A stretch of DNA of 41,310 nt from Bacteroidales bacterium. GTDB lineage: Bacteria; Bacteroidota; Bacteroidia; Bacteroidales; PWNQ01. The translations under genes were made by a program, and so were the position numbers. The notes under the pieces are model-generated. The model made no database searches and was not told the origin of the DNA. It was given only the letters and a program-made list of their open reading frames with translations. The stretch is taken from assembly GCA_021740245.1 (NCBI GenBank), contig JAIPAE010000007.1, positions 1 to 41,310 on the forward strand, read 5' to 3'. Position 1 is the stretch's first letter. Every line of letters begins with the position of its first letter. Positions 27,151 to 35,429 of the stretch are shown here, one piece after another.

Positions 27151-28377
27151 ATGCAAAAAGAAAAGTTTACTCCATTGGGACTTACAAAAAACGAGTTGGA
27201 ATTAAAACTATGGAAAACCCACCGTTTCAATAAACTACGTGAAACTTACCTCTCGTATATGCAACAAAACATACGAACTCAGATGAATAACATTAATGGT
27301 TTTTCAAAATTGCTGGCCGAAGATGAAGATAATCATGAAAAACGGGATGCATATTTTGATCAAATCGAAAAGAGTACTGAAAAATTAGACCGTTTGGTAT
27401 CAGAAACGCTTAATATAGCGGTGATGTCACTGGATGAGATCAATGTACAAACACAACCTTGTTTTGTTAATCAACTGATGGATGAATTATATGTTTATTT
27501 TTCACAGCAGAAGAAGGTTTATTCCAAAGCGTATGTTGAATTATATTTAAACCAGGATGTAGATTTTAATGATTTTGCCATCTTAACGGATTGCAGCAGG
27601 CTTCGCCAGATATTTGCACAGCTTGTTGGAAATTGTCTGGCTAATTGTTCAGACGGCGATGAGATAGAATTTGGCTATAAGCTGCTGGATGAAGGTAAAT
27701 CCGGAATTTTGTTTTATGTAGAAGACAATGCAACTTCATATACCAAAGATGATATTGCTCAAATTCTGAAACAACCGGAGCTTTATCTGGAATCGTCCGC
27801 TCACGATCTTAAAATGGAGAGTGTGGATTTCATTGTTTTGAAGACATTAATTGATATGCTGGATGGAGAAGCAGATATAATAACTAAAGATGGAAAAGGT
27901 ATTCGCTATGAATTTGTATTACCCTACAGCCCTTATGAATCTAAAGAAAATACTATGGACAAATCAGTAAAAGAAATTATGGATCTGAAAAAATCTTTTG
28001 AATGGAAAGGCCTGAAAATTATGGTTGCAGAAGATGATGACTCTAACTACACATTGCTTGAAGAAGCTTTATCAAATACCCAGGCTACCATACTGAGGGC
28101 CGAAAATGGTAAAGAAGCAGTTAAGGTTTTTGAAGACAATCCGGATATTAATATTATTTTGATGGATATCAAAATGCCTGTTATGGATGGTCTTGAAGCG
28201 ACAGAAAAAATTAAAAAAATGAACCCGGATGTTCCGGTTATTGCACAAACAGCCTTTGTGGTCGATTTTGATAAAGAAATGGCTATGAAAGCAGGGTGTG
28301 ATGACTATGTGAGTAAACCGATCAATTTTGAAACTTTGTTTAAGATCATGGATTTGTATTTGAAAAATCTGGTGTAG
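27151..28377 (+). CDS. Hybrid histidine-kinase-like protein with degenerate kinase and intact receiver
   Basis: The protein has 408 residues, with no membrane helix, so it is cytoplasmic. Residues 30-95 align with a HisKA helix pair, but the normal MSHEIRTPLN reads MQQNIRTQMN, so the phosphorylated His is Gln39 and the following Glu is Asn40. Residues 140-260 resemble a HATPase domain that keeps the N-box Asn161 and Asp192 of the G1 box but lacks its glycines and the G2 glycine motif. Residues 287-405 form a full receiver: acidic pair Glu294/Asp295, phospho-acceptor Asp339 (LMDIKMPVMDG), Thr367 and Lys389. Phosphoryl transfer from this kinase half is therefore unlikely. It may be a receiver controlled by another kinase, or a scaffold. 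It stands alone between oppositely directed genes. Confidence 0.88.
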   Translation: MQKEKFTPLGLTKNELELKLWKTHRFNKLRETYLSYMQQNIRTQMNNINGFSKLLAEDEDNHEKRDAYFDQIEKSTEKLDRLVSETLNIAVMSLDEINVQTQPCFVNQLMDELYVYFSQQKKVYSKAYVELYLNQDVDFNDFAILTDCSRLRQIFAQLVGNCLANCSDGDEIEFGYKLLDEGKSGILFYVEDNATSYTKDDIAQILKQPELYLESSAHDLKMESVDFIVLKTLIDMLDGEADIITKDGKGIRYEFVLPYSPYESKENTMDKSVKEIMDLKKSFEWKGLKIMVAEDDDSNYTLLEEALSNTQATILRAENGKEAVKVFEDNPDINIILMDIKMPVMDGLEATEKIKKMNPDVPVIAQTAFVVDFDKEMAMKAGCDDYVSKPINFETLFKIMDLYLKNLV

Positions 28378-28482
28378 ACATTTAGGTTCTTATGAAGTGA
28401 CGCCTTTACAAGACTATAAATATCTTATGTGATTGTATATTTTTCACAGCTATGTAATCTTGAATCATAAAAGGGCTCAAGG

Positions 28483-29034
28483 TTAAAAGATATTCTGAAT
28501 TTCTTTTTTAACAGCCACCAGGGCACGGTCGGTGGGTGTATTACCTTTTTGAACTGATAATTCGATTACTTTGGATGCCAGGTCATTTGCTGTGGCATCT
28601 TCTTTTAGCTCGCCAAAGGCTGAATTAACAAGCTTCACCAGTTCTTCTTTTGCATTTTTAACAATTTCCCAGGCCTCAACAGAAATGTAAACCTGCTGAG
28701 AAAGATTATGTTCATATTCATTCCGAATGGCAGTGATCAGTTTAGAACGCATTTGCGCAGCAGTCATATCACTTTCAACAGAACGCAACAATAAAGAATT
28801 AGGCGAGATTCTTTCCAGTAATAATACGATACGCTCATAAGCCTGTAATCTTAAAGGACTTACTATTTTCCGGTTTTCAGTTTTTATCTGAGCCATTACT
28901 TTGCGTTGTTCATCCTGTTGAATTTCACGCAATATGCTTTCATGTTTTTTCATAAAATCACGCATCAGAAAGAAAGCAGTTGCAAATACGATTACTGCTG
29001 GTATGGTTGCTGCTAAAATGATATCCCAGTTCAT
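28483..29034 (-). CDS. Membrane-anchored coiled-coil protein of unknown function
   Basis: The protein has 183 residues. One N-terminal helix (about residues 4-24, WDIILAATIPAVIVFATAFFL) is followed by a charged, probably coiled-coil region (MKKHESILREIQQDEQRKVM) and a helical body containing SPLRLQAYERIVLLLERI. I remember proteins of this layout as conserved and uncharacterised in Bacteroidota, but I cannot name the family with certainty. A near-consensus box (GATATTTG, minus strand, 29063-29056) precedes it. No partner gene is adjacent. Confidence 0.75.
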   Translation of the reverse strand: MNWDIILAATIPAVIVFATAFFLMRDFMKKHESILREIQQDEQRKVMAQIKTENRKIVSPLRLQAYERIVLLLERISPNSLLLRSVESDMTAAQMRSKLITAIRNEYEHNLSQQVYISVEAWEIVKNAKEELVKLVNSAFGELKEDATANDLASKVIELSVQKGNTPTDRALVAVKKEIQNIF

Positions 29035-29135
29035 AATTTTGTTATTTTATTTTTGCAAATATCTGAAATATTAAGCAAATGAACTTCTTTTATTGGAAAG
29101 AACTTCAAAAGCGTCATAATTCAGGGAAATCCTAT

Positions 29136-29143
29136 TAAATTTG
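29136..29143 (+). promoter_or_regulatory. Candidate -7 box for the aminotransferase operon
   Basis: TAAATTTG matches TAnnTTTG, 25 bases before the ATG at 29169. The -33 box is not clear. Confidence 0.45.
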
Positions 29144-29168
29144 TCACAAAACAAAAAAATCAAAACAC

Positions 29169-30371
29169 ATGACACATATATCCGAACGGGTATTAAACCT
29201 TTCTGAATCAGAAACGCTGGCAATGACGCGGATGAGCCGGGAGCTGGCTTCTCAGGGGCATGATGTGATCAACCTGAGCATTGGGGAACCGGATTTTGAT
29301 ACTCCGACCTTTATCAAGGATGCCGCGAAAAAAGCGTTGGATGAGAACTATACACATTACACCCCGGTTAATGGCTATATAGAATTAAGGCAATCGATTG
29401 CGCAAAAACTAAAACGCGATAATGGGCTGAATTATTCAGCCGACCAGATCGTGGTTTCAACAGGAGCCAAGCATTCCCTGGCCAATGCTGTTCTCAGCCT
29501 GATTGATCCCGGAGATGAAGTTGTTGTTCCTACGCCTTATTGGGTGTCTTACAGGGAAATCATAAAGCTGGCAGGAGGGAAGCCGGTTTATGTGAAAACA
29601 ACCCTGGAAAATGATTTTAAGATAACTGTAGATCAGTTGGAAGAGGCGATATCACCAAAGACAAAAATGTTGATGATCAACACGCCTTGCAATCCTTCAG
29701 GAACAGTTTACACTGAAGATGAGATGAAATCCCTGGCAGGTATACTGAAAAAACACCCTGAGGTTTTTATCCTTTCAGATGAAATTTACGAACATATTTT
29801 ATTTGATGGCAAACATGTTTCGTTTGCATCTTTTAGTGAGATCAAAGACCAGACAATTGTTGTGAATGGAGTATCGAAAGGCTTTGCTATGACCGGCTGG
29901 CGACTTGGATTCATAGCAGCTTCCAAAGAAATTGCCGGAGCCTGCAATAAATTACAGGGACAATTTACCAGCGGAACGAATTCCATTGCACAGAGAGCTG
30001 CTATAGCTGCTTTTAATGCCGATCCGAAAGAAATAAGTGAAATGCATGTAATGAACAAAGCGTTCCTGGAGCGACGGGATTTACTTTTATCTTTGCTGGA
30101 GAAAATACCCGGTATTGAAGCCAATGTTCCGGGTGGTGCTTTTTATATTTTCCCGGATGTGAGTTACTATTTTGGGAAATTCAATGGAGAAGAAAAAATT
30201 GAAACTGCCAAAGATTTGTGCATGTACTTGTTAAATTCGGCATATGTTGCGTTAGTACCCGGAGAAGCCTTTGGAGATGCTAATTGTGTAAGGTTCAGTT
30301 ATGCAACTTCCACAGAACGCATAAAACAAGCAGCAGAACGCATAAAACAAGCATTAGCGAAATTATCATAA
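29169..30371 (+). CDS. aspC: Aspartate aminotransferase-like PLP enzyme, class I
   Basis: The protein has 400 residues. It shows the fold type I pattern of family I-gamma aspartate aminotransferases: LSIGEPDFDTPTFIKDAA, HYTPVNGYIELRQSIA, NTPCNPSGTVY, LSDEIYEHILFDG, the PLP lysine Lys237 in GVSKGFAMTGWRLGF, and a C-terminal VRFSYATSTERI holding the substrate arginine. It exchanges the amino group between aspartate and 2-oxoglutarate; related members also act on prephenate or aromatic substrates, so the exact substrate is not certain. The kinase gene starts six bases after its stop, so it probably heads this operon. Confidence 0.9.
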   Translation: MTHISERVLNLSESETLAMTRMSRELASQGHDVINLSIGEPDFDTPTFIKDAAKKALDENYTHYTPVNGYIELRQSIAQKLKRDNGLNYSADQIVVSTGAKHSLANAVLSLIDPGDEVVVPTPYWVSYREIIKLAGGKPVYVKTTLENDFKITVDQLEEAISPKTKMLMINTPCNPSGTVYTEDEMKSLAGILKKHPEVFILSDEIYEHILFDGKHVSFASFSEIKDQTIVVNGVSKGFAMTGWRLGFIAASKEIAGACNKLQGQFTSGTNSIAQRAAIAAFNADPKEISEMHVMNKAFLERRDLLLSLLEKIPGIEANVPGGAFYIFPDVSYYFGKFNGEEKIETAKDLCMYLLNSAYVALVPGEAFGDANCVRFSYATSTERIKQAAERIKQALAKLS

Positions 30372-30377
30372 AGGATC

Positions 30378-31358
30378 ATGGATTATAATAAGATTTTTGA
30401 AGCATTTAACCATCAAAAAGTAATGATCATTGGTGATGTGATGGTGGATGCCTACCTATGGGGGCATGTGGAACGGATATCCCCTGAAGCACCGGTGCCT
30501 GTCGTTGCAGTGGATAAAAGGGCAAACCGCCTGGGGGGTGCGGCTAATGTGGCACTAAATGTAAAAGCCTTGGGCGCTACACCCATTCCCTGCGCTGTCA
30601 CCGGAAAAGATGAGAAAGGTAAAGAATTCAGGGAACTGCTGGGAAAAAGAGGAATCTCTGATGAAGGTATTATAACAAGTAAATACCGGTCAACAACAAC
30701 GAAATTCAGGGTAATTGGAAATAATACTCAAATGTTGCGCGTGGATGAAGAAACCACAGATGACCTGAACCAGGAAGAGCAACATTTATTTCTGAATAAC
30801 AGTAAGCTGGTAATGAAACAGCTCAAACCGGATGTGATCATTTTTGAGGATTATGATAAAGGGTTGATCACAAAAGAGATAATACATGAGATTACCTCAT
30901 TGGCAAAAGTAATGAGTATCCCTGTAGTAACAGATCCCAAACGGAATAATTTTTCAACATATAAACATATGTCACTTTTCAAACCTAACCTGAAAGAATT
31001 AAGAGAAGGGCTGGGGTTGAATGATCTGGATACTTTTGACAAAATCGAGAAGGCTATATTCAAACTGCAGGATATGCAGGGACATGATTTGATTATGGTA
31101 ACACTATCCGACCATGGAGTAATGATCAGCGACGGGTATGAAATTATCCGGGTGCCTGCACATTATCGGTCGATTACGGATGTTTCCGGTGCCGGAGATA
31201 CGGTTGTTAGTGTAGCGGCACTCTGCCTGGCCCAGGGTCAGGATAAAAAAATGATTGCTTCGCTGTCAAACCTGGCCGGTGGTATTGTGTGTGAACATGT
31301 AGGTGTTGTGCCTGTTAATAAAGAAAACTTCTTAAGTGAAGCAAACAGGTTGTTATGA
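30378..31358 (+). CDS. hldE: D-glycero-beta-D-manno-heptose-7-phosphate kinase domain (RfaE1)
   Basis: The protein has 326 residues and covers only the kinase half of HldE. It is a PfkB/ribokinase-fold enzyme that phosphorylates heptose-7-phosphate at C1 in ADP-heptose synthesis for the LPS core. Typical sequence includes IIGDVMVDAYLWGHVERISP, GGAANVALNVKALGA, VTDPKRNNFSTY, and the anion hole and base in DVSGAGDTVVSV. The adenylyltransferase half is not in this window, so it must be encoded elsewhere (as hldC) or be absent. The stop overlaps the pdxH start by four bases. Confidence 0.88.
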   Translation: MDYNKIFEAFNHQKVMIIGDVMVDAYLWGHVERISPEAPVPVVAVDKRANRLGGAANVALNVKALGATPIPCAVTGKDEKGKEFRELLGKRGISDEGIITSKYRSTTTKFRVIGNNTQMLRVDEETTDDLNQEEQHLFLNNSKLVMKQLKPDVIIFEDYDKGLITKEIIHEITSLAKVMSIPVVTDPKRNNFSTYKHMSLFKPNLKELREGLGLNDLDTFDKIEKAIFKLQDMQGHDLIMVTLSDHGVMISDGYEIIRVPAHYRSITDVSGAGDTVVSVAALCLAQGQDKKMIASLSNLAGGIVCEHVGVVPVNKENFLSEANRLL

Positions 31359-32005
31359 AAAATACAGACCGTGAAATATATGATCTGAGAATAAATTACA
31401 GCAAAGCCAGTTTAAACGTAGAAGATGTTTCGGATGGGCCGGTAGAACAGTTTAATACATGGTTTGCCGAAGCATTAAAGAGCAAAGTGTATGAACCCAA
31501 TGCTATGGCATTATCCACTGTTCGAAAGGATGGTGTTCCTTCATCACGCATAGTGTTACTTAAAAAGATGCGCATGGATGGATTCGTTTTTTTTACTAAC
31601 TATAATAGTGATAAAGCCTTGGATATTAGTCAGAACCCTGCGGTTTCGCTGGTGTTTTTGTGGCATGAACTGGAACGTCAGATTCGTGTTGAGGGTTATG
31701 CAGAAAAAATCCCCGATCAGGAATCGGACGATTATTTTTTGAGCCGGCCACGGGAAAGCCGTTTAGGTGCGTGGGCATCACCGCAAAGTGAGATCATTGA
31801 AGGCCGAAATGTATTGGAACAGAAAGCGCATAAAATTCATCAAAAATTTGAAGGGAAGGAAGTTACTCGTCCTGACTTTTGGGGAGGCTATGTGGTTAAA
31901 CCACAGATGATTGAATTCTGGCAGGGAAGGCCCGGACGCCTGCACGACCGGATAAGGTACGTTTGGAAAAATAAGGAATGGATAATTAACCGGCTGGCGC
32001 CCTAA
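31355..32005 (+). CDS. pdxH: Pyridoxamine 5'-phosphate oxidase
   Basis: The protein has 216 residues, a normal PdxH length. It oxidises pyridoxamine or pyridoxine phosphate to pyridoxal phosphate using FMN. The FMN and substrate motifs are visible: SSRIVLLKKM, FFTNYNSDKALDI, RQIRVEGYAEKI, SRPRESRLGAWASPQS, and the C-terminal EFWQGRPGRLHDRIRY. It starts within the hldE stop (ATGA overlap), so translation is coupled. It makes the cofactor of the aminotransferase that heads this operon, a sensible but not proven link. Confidence 0.95.
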   Translation: MKNTDREIYDLRINYSKASLNVEDVSDGPVEQFNTWFAEALKSKVYEPNAMALSTVRKDGVPSSRIVLLKKMRMDGFVFFTNYNSDKALDISQNPAVSLVFLWHELERQIRVEGYAEKIPDQESDDYFLSRPRESRLGAWASPQSEIIEGRNVLEQKAHKIHQKFEGKEVTRPDFWGGYVVKPQMIEFWQGRPGRLHDRIRYVWKNKEWIINRLAP

Positions 32006-32013
32006 AATTCATT

Positions 32014-32586
32014 ATGATGGAAACGATTCCGGCTAAAATTGATAAAATTTTTATTTCACAGGTTGCGAAACTTGGAAATTTCAGACTACCGGTTTTTATT
32101 CTTTTGCTGTTGTTAATTGCAGTTCTGGGAGCTTTGTTATGGGGCGCTGCTGCAATTGGATCATCGCGTCAATTCAGATTATTGTCCATCGTTGCTCCTG
32201 TATTGATAAGGTATGTAGTACATATTTATGCCGTAGATAAGAAAAAGCCCTTATTGGTACTTTACGGCTGGCTGTTTTTTTTGATAAGTTTTTTCATTGG
32301 AAAATATCTTGTGTTTTCCCATTTCTATTCCTTTCTACAAGGTTGGATAAAAGCACAGGAATTGAATGATTTTTCTGTTGCGGTATCCTATTTGCCTTAT
32401 ATATTCAATAAAATTCACTTTGGACTTTTTACCGAAAATTTCAGCAAACTGTTTGATTATGCTGATTTTATATGGGTATTGGCGGGGTTTTATATAATTT
32501 GGCGTCATACTATTTTTTCAGGTAAAAAAGCAAATCAAAAAACCGGTAACAAAAGGAAATATTTTAACCGGAGGTTTCATTCATAA
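32014..32586 (+). CDS. Multi-pass membrane protein of unknown function
   Basis: The protein has 190 residues. About four hydrophobic segments are visible, the clearest at residues 26-48 (PVFILLLLLIAVLGALLWGA), 54-72 and 80-104, with another near 150-165. The C-terminal tail is basic (GKKANQKTGNKRKYFNRRF). I see no catalytic motif and recognise no family. It follows pdxH by eight bases and precedes the TPR gene by 13, so it is probably co-transcribed with both. A downstream start at the second codon is equally possible. Confidence 0.75.
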   Translation: MMETIPAKIDKIFISQVAKLGNFRLPVFILLLLLIAVLGALLWGAAAIGSSRQFRLLSIVAPVLIRYVVHIYAVDKKKPLLVLYGWLFFLISFFIGKYLVFSHFYSFLQGWIKAQELNDFSVAVSYLPYIFNKIHFGLFTENFSKLFDYADFIWVLAGFYIIWRHTIFSGKKANQKTGNKRKYFNRRFHS

Positions 32587-32599
32587 AAACATCAGTCTC

Positions 32600-33802
32600 A
32601 TGCGTTATATACTTTTAATTTCATTTGCTATCATGATTTTAGCAGGAAAGAGCCAGTCACAAAGCAGTGCTCTTATGGATTCTGTGGATCAATTAATTGA
32701 ACAAAAACAATATAAAACCGCTTTTCGCTTGCTTCAAAAAGCGGATCCGAAAAACAATAAACCGGAGGTATTGTTTAAGAAAACAGATTTACTCACCCGG
32801 TATTATGTAACTTCCATCAATCATATGATGTTTGCTGTAAAAGATTTAAAGCCTGGTAAAACAGTGATGGATTATCGTGGCAAACCCGGTGATTACAGTT
32901 TGTATTATTTCGATGCTGATTCTTTGATCCGTCGTTTGATTCGTAAGAAAGGTGAAAGTGTGGAACTTTACAGGGAGTTGGCCGATTATTGGTTTGAAGT
33001 CTATTTACGATATGGTGATAAGCCGAAAGGGAGGAAAGCACCGTTGGATTCCGTGAAAAAGTTTTCCGGGTTGGCTATAAATGCCGGGGATCAACATTTT
33101 GATACGTATTATAAGCTCGCCTATTGTTATCTGGAAGAAGAAAACTTCCCAAAAGCCATTCCGCTTTTTAAAGAAAGTATCAAACGAAATGACACATTTC
33201 CCTCTTCTCATTATAACTTGAGCTATGCCAACTTATCGATGAATATGTATTCTACAGCAGTGATCCATGCCAATAAAGCATTTGAATTATATGATGATCC
33301 GGCTCAGAAAGCTGATGCAGCCCGTTTAGCCGGCATTGCACTGTTAAGTATGAAGCGCCCGGACAAAGCATTGCATTTTTTTGATCAAAGCACAAAGTAT
33401 GACCCTGATAATCACTATACATTACAGGGAAAAGTGCAGGCATATTTTATGCTTGAAAAATTAAATAAGGCCGATTCTTTGACACAAAAGCTTTTTAATC
33501 GCTTTCCGAAAAATCCGCGAATAGCTAATCTTATCAGTAGTCTTTATGCGGATAATGATCAGGTAGAGCGATTTATCAGCATTATGAAAGATCACATCAA
33601 AACATATGAAAATGAACCGGAGGTTAAAGCAAATATTTACTTTGCACTTGCGAATGTTACACTGAAAACAAATGCTGACAAAGCCCGGGAATATATTCTA
33701 AAAGCAAAAATGAGTTACGAAAAAATATATCCGGAAAATCATCAGATTTTTGAAACCATACAAAGAGCATTAGAGTATATAGAAAAACAGAAAAAACAAT
33801 AA
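32600..33802 (+). CDS. Secreted TPR-repeat protein
   Basis: The protein has 400 residues with a signal peptide (MRYILLISFAIMILAGKSQSQ). Tandem TPR-like helix pairs cover most of the mature protein (about 150-400): DTYYKLAYCYLEEENFPKAI, SSHYNLSYANLSMNMYSTAV, ARLAGIALLSMKRPDKALHF, and YTLQGKVQAYFMLEKLNKAD. It is probably a periplasmic scaffold. It closes the operon begun by the aminotransferase gene, and porT follows after 80 bases with its own promoter box. A part in secretion alongside PorT is possible but not indicated by motifs. Confidence 0.8.
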   Translation: MRYILLISFAIMILAGKSQSQSSALMDSVDQLIEQKQYKTAFRLLQKADPKNNKPEVLFKKTDLLTRYYVTSINHMMFAVKDLKPGKTVMDYRGKPGDYSLYYFDADSLIRRLIRKKGESVELYRELADYWFEVYLRYGDKPKGRKAPLDSVKKFSGLAINAGDQHFDTYYKLAYCYLEEENFPKAIPLFKESIKRNDTFPSSHYNLSYANLSMNMYSTAVIHANKAFELYDDPAQKADAARLAGIALLSMKRPDKALHFFDQSTKYDPDNHYTLQGKVQAYFMLEKLNKADSLTQKLFNRFPKNPRIANLISSLYADNDQVERFISIMKDHIKTYENEPEVKANIYFALANVTLKTNADKAREYILKAKMSYEKIYPENHQIFETIQRALEYIEKQKKQ

Positions 33803-33832
33803 AACCGGATTAATACGTTTACCATAAAATAA

Positions 33833-33840
33833 TATTTTTG
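33833..33840 (+). promoter_or_regulatory. Candidate -7 box for porT
   Basis: TATTTTTG matches TAnnTTTG, 42 bases before the porT ATG. It supports separate transcription of porT from the TPR gene. Confidence 0.45.
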
Positions 33841-33882
33841 CACATTCGTTAAAAACAGATTGACAAACAGCGACATTCATAT

Positions 33883-34590
33883 ATGAAATCCACGCAATGG
33901 GCCATATTCGTTCTATTGATAGGTGTTAGCTTAACACTTCAGGCACAAAAGCCAAAGAATCTACCCCGGTACGATCAGAAAAAATTTCATTTTGGCTTTA
34001 CTTTGGGGTTTAACACCATGGACTTTAGGGTAACACCGGTTGATAAATCAAAGATGGTATCAGATTCTGTTATACTGATCGAGCCGGTTCCTGAGCCAGG
34101 GTTTAACATTGGGATCGTTTCCAGCATGAGGCTGCACAAATATCTGGACATTCGCTTTGTTCCGACTTTATCGTTTGGTGAACGTCGTCTGCGCTATAAA
34201 CTTCGATTTAATGACAGTACGATTGTTTCCGATTATCAGTCCGTTGAATCCACATATATTGATTTTCCAATTTTTCTTAAATATAAGTCGAAGCGGCTAA
34301 ACAATGTCAGGGCCTATGTTACAGCGGGAGCAAGATACAGCCTTGATCTAGCTTCTCAATCAAAAAAAGATAATACAAGCGATGAAATACAGATCAAACT
34401 CAATCCACATGATGCATCTGCAGAACTGGGAGTTGGATTCGACTTTTATCTGACCTATTTCAAATTCGGAACAGAATTAAAAATGGCATATGGCTTACTT
34501 AATTTATTGAAAGAAGAAAGTAATCTTTATTCGAAAGGTGTAGATCGTTTAAACTCTAAAATGTTTTGGCTAACGTTTACTTTTGAATAA
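33883..34590 (+). CDS. porT: Type IX secretion protein PorT
   Basis: The protein has 235 residues with a signal peptide (MKSTQWAIFVLLIGVSLTLQAQ). The mature start KNLPRYDQKKFHFGFTLGFN and TMDFRVT match the PorT pattern, and the rest is an eight-strand-like barrel (PorT/OprD-type outer-membrane fold) ending in an aromatic-rich strand (MFWLTFTFE). PorT is required for type IX secretion in Porphyromonas and Flavobacterium. The window also encodes three proteins with T9SS sorting tails, so the system is evidently in use. Its frequent neighbour ubiE is not next to it here. A general porin-like protein is the alternative. Confidence 0.82.
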   Translation: MKSTQWAIFVLLIGVSLTLQAQKPKNLPRYDQKKFHFGFTLGFNTMDFRVTPVDKSKMVSDSVILIEPVPEPGFNIGIVSSMRLHKYLDIRFVPTLSFGERRLRYKLRFNDSTIVSDYQSVESTYIDFPIFLKYKSKRLNNVRAYVTAGARYSLDLASQSKKDNTSDEIQIKLNPHDASAELGVGFDFYLTYFKFGTELKMAYGLLNLLKEESNLYSKGVDRLNSKMFWLTFTFE

Positions 34591-34649
34591 ACTGTAATTC
34601 AGCCGCTATAAGTAAAAATACAACTGAACCAAAAAAAAGATTTCCGAAA

Positions 34650-34681
34650 TTTGGCCATTTCAAAAAACTGTTATACATTTG
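34650..34681 (+). promoter_or_regulatory. Promoter of tRNA-Glu
   Basis: TTTG (34650-34653) and TACATTTG (34674-34681) are 20 bases apart, an exact match to the Bacteroidota -33/-7 pattern TTTG-N19-21-TAnnTTTG. It ends 27 bases before the mature tRNA. Confidence 0.8.
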
Positions 34682-34708
34682 CACTCGCTTAAAGCAAAAG
34701 TTCTTAAA

Positions 34709-34782
34709 GGTCCGTTCGTCTAGTCAGGTCAGGACGCCAGGTTTTCATCCTGGTAACAGGGGTTCGAATCCCCTACGGACTA
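34709..34782 (+). tRNA. tRNA-Glu (anticodon TTC)
   Basis: Acceptor GGTCCGT pairs with ACGGACT, with one G-U at the end, and discriminator A at 34782. The anticodon stem CCAGG/CCTGG holds loop TTTTCAT with anticodon TTC at 34744-34746. The T arm is AGGGG/CCCCT with loop TTCGAAT. The 3' CCA is not encoded. It stands alone downstream of porT. Confidence 0.96.
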
Positions 34783-34793
34783 CCGAAACAGTG

Positions 34794-34839
34794 AGGAGCA
34801 AGAGTACTGAGCATAGCTTGTACTCTTGCTCCTTTTTTT
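34794..34839 (+). terminator. Strong terminator after tRNA-Glu
   Basis: A perfect 14-base stem (AGGAGCAAGAGTAC, 34794-34807, with its complement at 34820-34833) surrounds a 12-base loop and runs into seven T to 34839. It is the strongest terminator in the window. Confidence 0.95.
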
Positions 34840-34920
34840 GTGCGTTATTTTCAATATTTCCTTTACTCGTTATTTTTAGCGGAATTGAGCGAATTTTAGC
34901 ATTTTTATGTCGGCGGCATT

Positions 34921-34960
34921 TTTGTTACTTTTTTTTGCTGCAGAAAAAAGTAAAAACAAA
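34921..34960. repeat. Imperfect inverted repeat centred on CTGCAG
   Basis: TTTGTTACTTTTTT and, on the other side, AAAAAAGTAAAAACAAA pair apart from a three-base bulge, around a CTGCAG centre. Similar T-rich/A-rich palindromes occur between genes in other Bacteroidota, from memory. Copy number cannot be judged here. Confidence 0.5.
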
Positions 34961-35092
34961 GAAATATGGATGATTATTTAAAGCTACAGTGCGCACTGCT
35001 TAAAATGGATTAAATACAATTAAGAAGGTGATTAAAGAAGTTGATGCTCCTAATATTATGTGTTAGGGGTCAGCAGGTAATATTATACATTG

Positions 35093-35429
35093 TTGTCCGG
35101 TTAATTTATAAGAACCCATACTAATGATTTGTAAAATTCTTCGAGTGCCTTAGTGAAAATCCTTTGTTTTCTTTGTGATTATTTTTATACCACGAAGTGG
35201 CCTTTAGATTTCTACCGCAAAGGGCCGCTAAGGAGCAAAGAACCGCAAAGGAATTTCTGAAGTGTCTTTAATGTAATGAATAGTAAATTTCCGGATAATA
35301 CAAAGCTCTGTAAAGTGGCATTATGGTAGAAAATAATAAATTACAAAAACAGAGATCCAAAAAGTAAACGCATTTCAAAAGAAAGAAATACAATGCTTAA
35401 TATCTTTTTATTTATTTTTAACCGGACAA
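35093..35429. repeat. 12-bp inverted repeat pair flanking 313 bp
   Basis: TTGTCCGGTTAA (35093-35104) recurs exactly inverted as TTAACCGGACAA (35418-35429). The flanking sequence is also loosely similar. The interior has no gene, only the ACCGCAAAG direct repeat. It could be the ends of a decayed insertion sequence or a MITE-like element. Confidence 0.5.

Noticed and set aside
34791-34973. Forward-strand frame of 60 codons
   Set aside because: It begins inside the tRNA-Glu terminator hairpin and has no homology I recognise.
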